Below are positions 1 through 11,254 of a DNA stretch of 64,000 nt, piece after piece; the first letter of the stretch is position 1, and each line of letters opens with the position of its first letter. Source of the DNA: Oryza sativa Japonica Group. Taxonomy: Eukaryota > Streptophyta > Magnoliopsida > Poales > Poaceae. Position numbers and translations under genes: made by a program. The stretch is taken from contig NC_089035.1 of the NCBI RefSeq assembly GCF_034140825.1, forward strand, positions 42,214,001-42,278,000, written 5' to 3'. The notes beneath the pieces are model-generated. The model was not told where the DNA came from, made no database searches, and saw only the letters and a list, made by a program, of their open reading frames with translations.

Positions 1-1061
1 TTTTCCAGGCATCATTGTTCCCTCATATCAGAGCAAAACTGGAAGGCATCATCCTAACTTCACCAGCGCTGCAGCGGGCGACCTCGGCGGCTGGCCGTTT
101 GCCGCCACAGCCTGGTTGCCTCCGTTCGCCGCCGCAGCCTGGTCGACTCCGTTCGCCGCCGGCTCCTGGTCGCCATGCTCCTCAACGGCGCGAGGATCAT
201 CGACGGCTGCTACATGGCGAGACGCGGCCCCGCCGCCATCGGCATCCCCCCGTCGAGCGGCGCGCGATGGAGGAAGCCGTCGCCGGCGACTCTGCTCAGC
301 GGAAAGAGGAGAAGAAGAAGGCCGCCACAGCGGCGGCAACGAGGATGCGGGCGGAGGGCGCGACGCCGGCCGCCGGACCTCCTCCTCTCACCTCCCTCCC
401 GGCTGCGCGCGGTGGAGAAAGCCGCCGCTGGCGACTCCGCCTAGCGGAAAGAAGCGAAGAAGAAGGACGCCGGCCGCCGGACCTCTGCCTCCCCGCCCCC
501 GCGGGGGCCTCCTCCCCAGTCCCCACCCGTCGGCCACCCTGCCGCCTGGCCAGATGAGCACAGCGAGAGAAAGAAGAGGCGAAATAAGAGAGAAGTGATG
601 AGGTGGCATCTGACACGTGGGTCTGCTGACTCAACCGTCACGTCACATAAAACCAACCACCGAAGTAAACGGTTTTGTTAAGTTGAGGGATGTGATATAT
701 CTTGTCAGAGGACGTTTCTGTAACTCGACGACAAGTTGAGGGACCTTCAGTGTACTTTATCCTAGGATTAGCGACTCATTTCACGGTGGCCCAAAGTCAA
801 GCTGTTAAACCAATCCGGCCCATGTTGACCGCTCATATTCCGTAACGGGCCAAATGCAAGCCCACTTTTTACCTGGGCTTGGTAGGAAAGCCACCTACAC
901 AGCCCCTTTCGTTGGGCTTATATCGGTCCAAAAGGAACACAAATTTTGAGTTTAACGGATCGGTACGGATCCAATTCGTGGTCAAACCCAAATACGCTTC
1001 AAATTGAAATTTATCAAATCAGGGTACGCGCGTTCAAATTTACAAAAATTCAGGGTACGTT
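1..1061. other. GC-rich unclassified DNA, no supported gene
   Basis: Bases 1-600 are very GC-rich and open on both strands in several frames. The predicted peptides are low-complexity Pro/Arg/Ala and none resembles a protein I know, so composition explains the open frames. Bases 600-770 have the look of the unclassified repeats common between rice genes, but I cannot delimit an element. From about 900 the sequence leads into the 3' flank of the permease gene. I see nothing else. Confidence 0.4.
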
Positions 1062-3553
1062 TTACGCGTCAACGTTGGTGACAGGCCCTTGGAACCAGAA
1101 GCGGGCATGGAACACCCACGCGACGAGGCTGAGCAGCAGCACGCCACCGACGGCCACCGGCGTGTAGTTGAACGTCTCCTTGGCCACCGGGTACGCCACC
1201 GGCAGCGAGAAGAGCACCGTGACGGTGGCCACCCAGACCACGGCCATCCAGCCGACCATGAGCCCATATCGCCCGAGGTGAAACTGCCCCGGAACAAACG
1301 ACTTCCGAGCCGTCGTCACGCGGAAAAACACCGGCAGCGCGTACGCGATGTACAGCCCCAGCGTGGTGACCGACACCATCGCCTGGAACGCCACCTGGCT
1401 CCCCAGCGACTGCCATGAGAAAACAACCAAATCAGAGCAGCTCGAGAAATTTACAGCAGCAGCAGCAGCAATGGACTTAGAATTCACCGTGAGAGCCATG
1501 ACGAAGGCCACGGCGACGGAGAGCCAGACGACGTTGAGGGGCACCTCGCGGCTGTCCACGCGGTGCCACACGCGCGACAGCGGCATCGCGCCGTCCCTCG
1601 AGAACGCGTACCCCATCCTCGAGTTGCTGGTGATGCACGCGGATCCGCAGAGGAAGATGGCGACGGCGATGACACCCAGGCAGGCGAGCGCTCCGGCGCC
1701 GGTGCCGTACCTCCGGTGGAAGCTGGTGTACAGGGCCTGCGCGATGGCGTACCCGCCGGCGTCGTTGCTGGGGTTCAGGAGGTAAGGTATGTCGGTCATG
1801 ATCGATGTCAGGGCAATCAGGTAGATCCACCCGAACATGGTTGATAGGCCTACGGACGTGATGATCCCCATCGGCCCACTCCAATCCGCGTTCTTCGTCT
1901 CCTCTATCTGAATGTGCAGACAAAAAGATTCAGTGATTCGTCGATCAGTTGAATGCATACGAAGAGAAAGTAGGATTGTTCAGGACATTCAACAATCAGA
2001 TTTATTACCATGTGTGCAGATGTATCGTAGCCGATTACAGAGTACTGGCTCATCAGCAACCCCACAGCTAGAATGTAGGCCTTCTGGTGGATGCCCATGC
2101 CGTTTTCTGTGTTGAAATGGGTAAAGATGAACTCTGGGCTCGCCCTTTCCTTGGCAACCGATGGGATCAAGATCGTCAGCGCAAACACACCTGGATCGTG
2201 TGTTGATACAGACAAACAGAACAAAGATCAAATCACGATCAGATGATCTGATGATGTAAATGTTCAGACTGAATATCTGAAGAAACGGTCGGGACGTTGA
2301 GTCGACTGTACCTGCAACATTCCAGAAAGCTCCAAGTTGACCAAACCAGGAGAGCCAGTGTATGGGAAGGCTGTTGATGAGACCGTGCAGGATGAGGATG
2401 ACAGAGTAGATGGCCAACACGACGTACTTGGACGCCATGTAGCCGCCGCCGTTGGCGCCTCCTGTGGCAAGCAAGATGATCACCTGGAGAAGCTGCGCCA
2501 GCGAGAAATCCACGCTCGTCGTGCAAGCCCACTGGGATGAGTGGAGGAGCAGTTAACGAGCGATTGGAGCGTCAGAGATTTCTGCGCTTTCTGGAAACAA
2601 TTCGAGAGTGCAAAATGTACTTTTTTTATTTATTTTTAAGAAATCGTGAAGTTTGAACAACAATTAGTCCAAAGGTATATTGAGAAAAAAAAAGGAATAA
2701 AATTATATTCATATTTGAAAGCACTTTCAAAAATCATGGCTCATTAATTACTTCCTCCATTTCATATTATTAATCGTTTTGTCTATTTTCTAAGTTAAAC
2801 TTTTAAATTTATAAGAATTTTAGCAACGTCTACAAATCAAATTAATCTCACTAAATGTACCATTTAATATATTTTATAATAGATTTGTTTTGTACTGAAA
2901 ATACTACTATATTTTTTTATAAACTTCTACATAACTCATGGAGTTTGAATGCACGTACCTGTCCGACAATATTGAACCTGTAAAACAGAAGACAAAAGGA
3001 TTAAGCGGATTCCATATTTAAAACATGTTAACGATTAAATTAAAGCATGAGAGATAAATTAAGCTAGGACGCGAAGAACACACCAGCCAGTGACCCAAGA
3101 AGCCAAGGGAGCCCATTCCTTGCCGGCCAGCTTGGCGCTCCAGTAGTAGAGGCCACCGGAGGTCGGGTAGGCGGAGCAGATCTCGGCCATGGACAGGGCG
3201 ACGCAGCCGTTGAAGGCGGACACCACCAGCCAACCCAGCGTCATGGACACTGGCCCGCCGTAGCGCAGCCCCGTGCCGTACGTCGTCGTGACGCCCGTCA
3301 GCACGGAGATGATGGAGAAGGAGAAGGCGAAGTTGGAAACAAGGCTAACAAAGGATTGCAATATATGCCAAATTAACACTCACAAGCTTAATTTGGTGAA
3401 AAATGATCGCAATGAAGTGTGGTAAAAGAAGGGAAGAAGAAGCACATACGAGAGGCCACGCTTGAGCTCTTGCCTGTAGCCCAGCTGGTGCAGCCGGGCT
3501 TGGTCTGCATCGGCGCCGGCGGCGTCCATGGCCACCACGCCGGAGCGAGACAT
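1062..3553 (-). CDS. BAT-type amino acid/GABA permease, copy 1
   Basis: Predicted CDS: complement of 1062-1409, 1488-1907, 2009-2190, 2312-2531, 2959-2977, 3084-3344 and 3450-3553, giving 517 residues. All introns are GT-AG and frame is kept throughout. The product belongs to the APC (amino acid-polyamine-organocation) superfamily and resembles plant bidirectional amino acid transporters/GABA permeases. It is an integral membrane carrier of about 12 helices moving amino acids or GABA. Visible landmarks are TGVTTTYGTGLRYGGP near the start of the core, SMAEICSAYPTSGGLYYWSA, and GYAFSRDGAMPLSRVWH with a conserved cytoplasmic-loop look. The fifth exon in the list is a 19-nt microexon encoding FNIVGQ across the join. 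The start is the only ATG in a 104-nt first exon ending in KRGLS. Length is normal for the family. A close tandem paralogue lies downstream at 7722-10279. Substrate and membrane (plasma or mitochondrial) cannot be read from sequence. Confidence 0.92.
2741..2945. mobile_element. Possible partial Stowaway-like MITE in permease intron
   Basis: The AT-rich stretch in the intron between the 220-nt exon and the microexon begins with CTTCCTCCATTTCATATTAT. This resembles the terminal sequence of rice Stowaway-like elements. I see no convincing matching right end, so this is either a degraded element or chance similarity. Confidence 0.3.
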
Positions 3554-3620
3554 CGCCGTCGGTGTCTGCTCACTACTTTTCTCTATGATATCTCCGCGGT
3601 TGCGCTGCTCAGTAATTGAA

Positions 3621-3630
3621 TATATATAAG
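3621..3630 (-). promoter_or_regulatory. TATA box of permease copy 1
   Basis: On the minus strand, CTTATATATA lies about 68 bp upstream of the ATG at 3553. It is next to AGGAAGC, a motif also found at the same place upstream of copy 2 (around 10390). The spacing fits a short 5' leader. Confidence 0.5.
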
Positions 3631-5562
3631 CTTCCTAGATGAAGAAAGTCTTTGGTGTACAGCGAGTCAAGGGAGGGACTGGAAATCATGCTCGGATGCA
3701 GCACTCCGGCGTCTTCGCTTTCGCATGCTTCGCCATTTTTTATTACTTGCATGATTGATTGCTATCGACGTTTATCGTAGCCATCCCTTTCTTTGGTCTT
3801 GCATTTCTCCGTGCATTAAAACAGAGTAAATTGCCCTTTGCCCTTTGAACCGGGAGACGGCAGTAATATAGCTGGTTTCATTTTACTAGGTTTGCATCAT
3901 ATTACATTATTATTGAACACGAGGATTGTAAAATATGAGTAAAACATACTGAGCTTCTTAAATTTAGACCATATTTCACAACATGTTTTTCTTTGATTTT
4001 ATGAAATTTTATAGGCTTGATGATGCATCCCGATGTTAAGTGAAATTTATTTTAAAATAACTTGGTGTAAAGTGAAAGTATAAGCAACCCCCTGCAATAT
4101 TACTTTTGACATGTCGATGGTGCCACTTGCTCAAGGGCCTACATGTCAGTGATTCCTACCGCAGGAGCGGTGCCACATAGCAATTGAGTCCATGTAAAAA
4201 CAAGTGAAACACGATGCAATTTACATAGTGCAAAGTACAATTTACTCTTAAGAATAATGAAGATGATGCCATCCACATGAAGAAATTTCTTGTTGGCCTT
4301 GCATTTCTCTGCACTGCATTAAACAAACAAACGATCGGGTCATATAGATCTCGGATAGTAATAGTACCCTTGATGGTCATAGAGAGTAGGTGCACGGTGC
4401 ACCCAAATTAAGCATGTGTGACTGGTCTTGGCGCCAACGTAGTTGTCCATGCTAGCTGAAAGTTTGCATTCGCCCATCTCTGAAAGCCACCTTGGCAAAA
4501 GGATTGCATATCGTGTGCCGCTGCCCTGAAAGTTAAGGTCCATCGCTCGCCTTCATGTCAACAATGGTGCTGCTCCGCCCAAAGCGCCTCGGCTCATTGA
4601 CAATCATCACTCATCAGTGTTGCCCTAATCGCCACCGTCCCTATCGACTATGCGTAGGGAGGAGGGGAGGTGAATGGACATTTTAGGTGTGTACTATAGG
4701 GTGCAGTGGCTATATGTAATTGTTTTTCCACAATGGTTTTTAGAGGTCTTGAATGTAATGTTTCAACTACCTTGGTCAACCAAGTGGGCACTTGAAACGC
4801 GTTTTTATCTGCTCTGGTATATTAAACCATGATTATGAATCTAAATATGTAATTTACAAGATCACGGATCTAAGTAACACTACCGTCCAAATTTAAAGAC
4901 ATATCGCGAATATCGCTCACAAGGAATATGAGTCATCCTTATAGATTAAGCTACTCGTCCCTTCTTTCATAAAGTTAATGCCAAAAGCTCAAACCTCATG
5001 CTTCCACGTCATCATCAATTATGAACCATTGGATGAATGCATTAGATTGCTTCTTAGACGTTGGATGGAACGCAACATAGAGCCCAACCCATCAAGCACC
5101 GGGTGAGTCTCTTCGCCTCCTTAGTGCCAAATGTAGCCCACATGAACACATTAACCCATCTCCACACTCATCTACATGTATCCGACCCATCAATCCGTAT
5201 AAAAGAGCTTCATGGCCGAATGCCCATTCAGTTAACATTACAATTTGTTAACTTACGTCAGACCATTTTGCTTCTTTGTAGCTTATGCTTTGAATGCGCT
5301 ACTTAAATTATCTACAAATTTTGGACAGGGTTGCTAAAAAGAATTTCTCTAAGAAAGTCATTTGTTTCTTCCTTTCTTCTTGAGATTGTACCTCCTATCT
5401 AACAAATTGATATTAACCAAGTCCCGCAGCAACGTGTGGGGCATCCTCAAGTTAATTAAGAGACAATATACATAACAGACACTACCTAATTTAAACACTA
5501 CTACCTTATAGATTATGGAAACCGATATATATGTCGATCAGCTGGGAACAATAATAATCCAT
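3631..5562. other. Intergenic, no gene seen
   Basis: AT-rich upstream flank of permease copy 1. The part to about 3850 is recognisably related to the flank upstream of copy 2 (a CATCCC...TTGGTCTTGCA motif in both). A short stretch at about 4371-4396 resembles an exon of the RRM gene (see findings). No open frame with recognisable content. Confidence 0.5.
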
Positions 5563-5873
5563 GGCCTTGTTTGGATCCTCCGGGCTATTAAATAGCCCTC
5601 CGAAATCTTGCTATTTAGGAATATTAAACATATATTACTGACAGAACCCATTCCATAACCCCTAGTCTATTTTGCGAGACGAATCTAACGAGTAACGAGG
5701 TATATTAATCTATGATTAGTGGATGATTATTGTAGCATCACTGTAGCAAATCGTGGATTAATATACCTCGTTAGATTCGTCTCGCAAAATAGCCTAGGGA
5801 TTATGGAATGGATTTTATCATTAATCTACGTTTAATACTCATAAATAGTAAGATTCCGGATCCAAACAGGACC
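5563..5873. mobile_element. MITE, 311 bp
   Basis: The ends are GGCCTTGTTTGGATCC and its near-perfect inverse GGATCCAAACAGGACC. An internal inverted repeat is built around GCGAGACGAATCTAACGAG and its complement about 100 bp later. The bases CAT flank both ends, which would fit a 3-bp target duplication. The whole unit can fold into a hairpin and has no coding capacity. Similar GGCCTTGTTT...-ended MITEs are abundant in rice. I assign no superfamily firmly. Confidence 0.75.
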
Positions 5874-7055
5874 CATGTGGATATGCATAGGGCCGTAATT
5901 ATCAGTTGATATGAATACATGGTCCGTTGGAAATAGTCCAGGTGGACGTGCATACTATATAATGATCAGTTGACCATACGATCGGTTAGGAATAATCCAT
6001 GTGGATACGCGCATACTTTAATAATCAGTTTACCATACTATCTTGGAATATATAATATATACATGGATATGCATATTCCTACGTACCTTAGAGCACGCGC
6101 AAATTGTTGATCATTGAGAAAAGTTCAACATAATTTCTATACTACTACTGTACTACATGATGCCTTAGTAATTGCCACTGATTGTCTGATTAAGCACTGG
6201 CTTTTGCCAACCTGTGATGCCCATGTTCTCTTGGTTCGTTGATCTCTCCAATAACTACCGAGTCATGTGCAATGTATAGAAGATGCGTCCCTTTAGGCTG
6301 AGCAAATTAAACTTGATGATCGTTTTGTAATTTCAGCCTGAAAGACCCTCTTCTCTTCCTCCGCTCTCTTAATATGTAACTCAAAAAACTTGCCCCGCAG
6401 TGAATTTTCCCAAAAAAAAAAAACTACCGAGTTATGTCGGCGACAAGTCTATTCAATTCATCAAGCACGCATCTATCTTTTTCCTATATAGTTTATACCT
6501 ATTAAAATATTAATTCCTACAAAGTAACATATACATAGAGCCACATCATCAACAATATTTTATCATTAGATTGAATTAGTATGAAGATAGTAGTTATGGC
6601 CTTATGGGATCAAGAAGTTATCTGGGGTGTGTTTGATTCTAGGAGAGAAAAAGAGAGGATTGGAAAGATACACAAAACAAGCTAAACCATTAGCGTATAA
6701 TTAATTGATTATTAACTACTTAAATTTAAAAAAAAATGACTAATATGAATTTTGAAAGTAACTTTTTTTATATTTTCATAAATACATTGTTTAGCAGTTC
6801 GGGAAGTGTTTACATAACGGGTTTTTTCATCATGATAATTCTTCACTCATCTATGATTGTTCAGTTAATTGTTGAGTACTAACTATAATTTAATTTTTAT
6901 ATTTTTCATAGTGGGTATAAATTTATTAGCATAAGAGTGATAAATGTCAACTATCTTACTTACTAACGGATGGGTGTTATGGCTTACGAATGGCAACTAC
7001 CTTTCTTTCTAACGACTTGGCTCTAATGGAGCAAACACCTAAAGTTGAAGTTATG
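5874..7055. other. Intergenic AT-rich DNA
   Basis: No gene is seen. Around 6630-6830 the sequence has the flavour of degraded MITE ends, but I cannot mark boundaries. Confidence 0.4.
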
Positions 7056-7064
7056 TACACACAC

Positions 7065-7156
<92 letters not shown>
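7056..7156. repeat. Compound microsatellite (AC)n(ATAC)n(AT)n
   Basis: A short AC run, then about six ATAC units, then roughly 30 AT units. The open frames reading Ile-Tyr repeats across it are artefacts of the repeat. Such AT arrays are length-variable. Confidence 0.95.
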
Positions 7157-7157
<1 letters not shown>

Positions 7158-7721
7158 ACCGATCAAATACATATTTTTATCCATTGTTTTCTGTTTTATC
7201 ATAGATAGGTTTCGCTGCAATGCGTGATGTTCTCGCTAGTTTTCCTAACTATCAATACCACATCTATAAAAGATGACAATCGATGACACAGTAAGCTACT
7301 CTTCTCAAAAACCATATCTGCTATCCTGCCTACTATTGGTAGAGACCCAATTTGGTGATGGGCCAAATAGACGGCCAACTTTTTTTGGTGGAGCAATTTT
7401 ACAGTATTTGACTAGGTATCATGAGGTACTAAAATTTTAGTGTAAAATTTAGTACCTCGTAGTACCTAGGTACTAAAATGTACCAAATTTACAATTAAAA
7501 AAAGTGGTACCTCATGTATCTTCTCAAAGAATATAAAATTGCTCTTTTTGGTGGGTTCGATGGAGGAGCCACATGTGCAGCACCCTTCGTTGGGCTTATT
7601 TTGGTCTTTGTCCCCATTACAACCAACAAGATGCACATCTTTTTTCCCTCTCAAGAGAAAATTGCACAAAATTTAAGTTACTGATCCACCTGTGCTCGCT
7701 AGCTAATCCAGGGATACAAAT
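7157..7721. other. Intergenic, with small palindromic AT stretch
   Basis: 3' flank of permease copy 2. At about 7410-7520 a GTACTAAAATTTTAGT... stretch is self-complementary (GAGGTACTAAA / AGTACCTCGTAGTACC), suggesting a small foldback element whose ends I cannot define. A related GAGGTACTA... stretch occurs near 39400. No gene is seen. Confidence 0.4.
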
Positions 7722-10279
7722 TCAGGGTACGTTGTACGTGTCAACGTTGGTGACAGGCCCTTGGAACCAGAAGCGAGCGTGAAGCACCCACGCGACGAGG
7801 CTGAGCAGCAGCACGCCACCGACGGCCACCGGCGTGTAGTTGAACGTCTCCTTGGCCACCGGGTACGCCACCGGCAGCGAGAAGAGCACCGTGACGGTGG
7901 CCACCCACACCACACCCACCCAGCCGACGATGACCCCGTACTTGCCGAGGTGGAACGGCCCGCGCACGAACGATCTCCGCGCCGTCGTCACGCGGAAAAA
8001 CACCGGCAGCGCGCACGCGATCAACAAACCCAGCGTCGCGATCGACACCATCGCCTGGAAAGCCACCTGACTCCCCAGCGACTGTGCCAAAAAAACGTAC
8101 ACTATATGAGACCAGCACGTACGTACGCGCGCACGAGAAATTTGCAGCAGCAGCAGCAGCAACGCGTGTGCAACTCACCGTGAGAGCCATGACGAAGGCC
8201 ACGGCGACGGAGAGCCAGACGACGTTGAGGGGCACCTCGCGGCTGTCCACGCGGTGCCACACGCGCGACAGCGGCATCGCGCCGTCCCTCGAGAACGCGT
8301 ACCCCATCCTCGAGTTGCTGGTGATGCACGCGGATCCGCAGAGGAAGATGGCGACGGCGATGACACCCAGGCAGGCGAGCGCTCCGGCGCCGGTGCCGTA
8401 CCTCCGGTGGAAGCTGGTGTACAGGGCCTGCGCGATGGCGTACCCGCCGGCGTCGTTGCTGGGGTTCAGGAGGTAAGGTATGTCGGTCATGATCGATGTC
8501 AGGGCAATCAGGTAGATCCATCCGAACATGGTTGACAGTGCAACGGACGTGATGATCCCAATTGGCCCACTCCAATCCGCGTTCTTGGTCTCTTCTATCT
8601 GAATATTTATATGCGAGGAGAAGATTAGTGGATGAATTGTATGTATGCAACGAGAAACTAAGGATTGTTCAGCTATCAGAAAGTTCAGAATTACGATGTG
8701 TGCAGATGTATCGTAGCCGATAAGGGAGTACTGGCTCATCAGCAACCCCGCTGCGAGAATGTATGCCTTGTCGTGGATGCCCGCGCCGTTTTCTGCGTTG
8801 AAATGGGTAAAGATGAACTCAGGGCTCACCCTCTCCTTGGCAACCGCTGGAATCAAGATCGTCAGCGAAAAGGCACCTGGAATTGTTTGTTCAAACAGAC
8901 AAACCGAAGAATGAGATGATGTATATATGGGATTCAACACTGAATATCTGAAAAATGGCCGGGACGAACAGCACCTGCAACGTTCCAGAAAGCTCCAAGT
9001 TGGCCAAACCAGGAGAGCCATCGTATGGGAAGGCTGTTGATGAGGCCGTGCAGGATGAGGATGGCAGAGTAGATGGCCAACACGACGTACTTGGACGCCA
9101 TGTAGCCGCCGCCGTTGGCGCCTCCCGTGGCAAGCAAGATGATCACCTGGAGAAGCTGCGCCAGCGAGAAATCCACGCTCGTCGTGCAAGCCCACTGGAG
9201 GATCAGTTAACGAGCAATTGGAGTGTCAGATTTCTGCACTTTTTTCCCTCAAAAGATTTCTGCACTTTCTGAAAACAGTTCGAGAGTGTAAAATTAACTC
9301 TTCTTTTTACTAGTTATATGCATGTATGTTATAATGAATTAGACCCATATAATTAGGGATATGAGCCGCCTATACGTTAATGGGCCAGCACCATATAATT
9401 AGGGAGGGATGGTGGTTACTTTTCGTGAACAGACGCGTTATGCATATTCGGATGAGAGCATGAAAGTAGAATAATTTCGCTTTTAAAATAGTAGAGATAT
9501 ACGATTTAGACTTAGTGTGGACCAGTGAGAAACATATTCATACTTGTCCCACAATATTGAACCTGTAAAACGTTATGCATATTCGGATGAGAGCATGTAA
9601 GTAGAACAATTTCGCTTTTAAAATAGTAGAGATATATGATTTAGACTTGGTGTGAACCCGTGAGAAACATATTCATACCTGTCCCATAATATTGAACCTG
9701 TAAAACATAATAAGGAAATATTATTAAATTCCAAAATTTAAAACATGATAACGATTAAACCATGAGAGATAAATTAACATGTTAGCGAAGAGCACACCAG
9801 CCAGTGACCCAGGAAGCTAGGGGAGCCCATTCCTTTCCGGCAAGCTTGGCGCTCCAGTAGTATAGCCCGCCGGAAGTCGGGTACGCCGAGCAGATCTCGG
9901 CCATGGACAGGGCGACGCAGCCGTTGAACGCCGCCACCACCAGCCATCCCAACGTCATGGACACCGGCCCGCCGTAGCGCAGCCCCGTGCCGTACGTCGT
10001 CGTGACGCCGGTCAGCACGGAGATGATGGAGAAGGAGAAGGCGAAGTTGGAAACCAGGCTAACAAAGGATTCAATATGGTAAGTTTACACTCACAAGCTA
10101 CGGTGAAATTTAAAATGATCGCAATATGAAATGCATGGGAAAAGAAACATAAAAAACGAAAGAAGAATCACATACGAGAGGCCACGCTTGAGCTCCTGCC
10201 GGTAGCCCAGCTGGTGCAGCCGGGCTTGGTCTGCATCGGCGCCGGCGGCGTCCATTGTCACTCCGACGGAGCGAGACAT
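7722..10279 (-). CDS. BAT-type amino acid/GABA permease, copy 2
   Basis: Predicted CDS: complement of 7722-8081, 8179-8598, 8695-8876, 8975-9194, one 19-nt microexon (9679-9697 or 9544-9562), 9798-10058 and 10176-10279. This gives 521 residues. The exon plan is the same as in the tandem copy at 1062-3553, and exon lengths are identical except for the last, which adds four residues (ending VDTYNVP). It is an APC-superfamily carrier with the same GLRYGGP and SMAEICSAYPTSGG blocks, so a membrane transporter for amino acids or GABA is expected. Its 420-nt exon is base-for-base identical to copy 1 over 342 bp, while other exons differ, pointing to gene conversion. The region around the microexon is duplicated in tandem, so two alternative copies of that exon exist. 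Start ATG at 10279 corresponds to the copy 1 start. Confidence 0.92.
9436..9705. repeat. Tandem 135-bp duplication carrying the permease microexon
   Basis: Units 9436-9570 and 9571-9705 are near-identical direct repeats, each starting CGTTATGCATATTCGGATGA. Each contains a minus-strand 19-nt microexon with a pyrimidine-rich TTTTACAG acceptor and a GTATG donor. The copy at 9679-9697 encodes FNIMGQ and the one at 9544-9562 encodes FNIVGQ. Both are intact, and either keeps the frame when used alone. Confidence 0.92.
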
Positions 10280-10536
10280 CGCTGTCGATCTCTGCTTACT
10301 ACTTGCTAGTTGCTACAGTAGTACGGAGTATATAGTATCTCTGCGATTTACTACTTGTATGATCGGTGGCGTACTGGCGTTGCTCAGTACAGAATATAAG
10401 CTTCCTAGAAGAAGCAAAGTCTCTGTTTGGCGTACAACTAGTCAAGGGAGGGAGTGGAAATCATGCACGGCTGCAGCACAAACACTTTGCCATTTTTGAC
10501 TTTATGATTTATATTGCTATCGACATTTATCGAAGC

Positions 10537-10596
10537 CATCCCATTGGTCTTGCAATTCACCGCAGTCATCCCATTGGTCTTGCAATTCACCGCAGT
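10537..10596. repeat. 30-bp tandem repeat, two copies
   Basis: Two perfect head-to-tail copies of a 30-bp unit beginning CATCCCATTGGTCTTGCAAT, upstream of permease copy 2. A diverged single copy is upstream of permease copy 1 near 3780. Confidence 0.9.
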
Positions 10597-10744
10597 CTGC
10601 TGGTAAGTTTTTCTGCATGGAACAGTGACCGGGCCATAGAAATGTCAGACAATGATAGTCGATACAGCCCAAGAAAGCAAACACACACACAGAGAGTATA
10701 TCACGTGGCTCATGGACAAATCCTTACGCGCAACCGCAAGAAGC

Positions 10745-10835
10745 CGACGTACGGCCACCGGCCGACCGGCGTGTTGTAGAAGGCTTCCTTCGCCACCGGC
10801 AGCGGGAAGAACACGGCGACGGTGGCCATCAGAGG
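10745..10835 (-). pseudogene. Fragment of a third BAT permease
   Basis: The minus strand encodes ATVAVFFPLPVAKEAFYNTPVG. This matches the TVTVLFSLPVAYPVAKETFNYTPV block of the last exon of the two neighbouring permeases, with a deletion of the AYP region. Only this block of roughly 90 bp is recognisable, so it is a relic of a further tandem copy or a partial duplication. It lies between permease copy 2 and the 3' end of the RRM gene. Confidence 0.75.
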
Positions 10836-11254
10836 AAGTAGAAGTGGGAAACACAAAGATAGAGAACTGTACTCACAATAGCAATTGTAAACCAATACAG
10901 TAGTAGATGGATTCAGACAAGAAAGCAGGATCAGGCACGAGAGGCTCAAAAACCAGAACCACCGTTTACATGTGTAGAAGAAAGATTGTTATTACATATG
11001 GTACTTCCACAATAATGATAACTACACTGCTGCCTCGATCTCATGGCATCCTGGCACAGAAACCGCATTAATGCGTTCTAATGGCAAAGAAAAATTTACA
11101 GGATGAACTGAAATACAGATTCCACGTATGTCCCGTCCCGCTTAAGATTAACATAGTACAACCTGGCATTCTTTATGGAGTTGTTCTTTTCTCCGTTTCC
11201 ACAGTTCCCTTGGAGGTAAACTAAAACATCATTAACAGTAACAAGACAGCAGGC

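Noticed and set aside
15-656. Several overlapping open frames on both strands near the left edge
   Set aside because: High GC content opens all frames, the peptides are low-complexity Pro/Arg/Ala, and no domain or splice structure supports a gene.
7023-7227. Three small frames with Ile-Tyr or Thr-His repeats
   Set aside because: Translations of the AC/ATAC/AT microsatellite.
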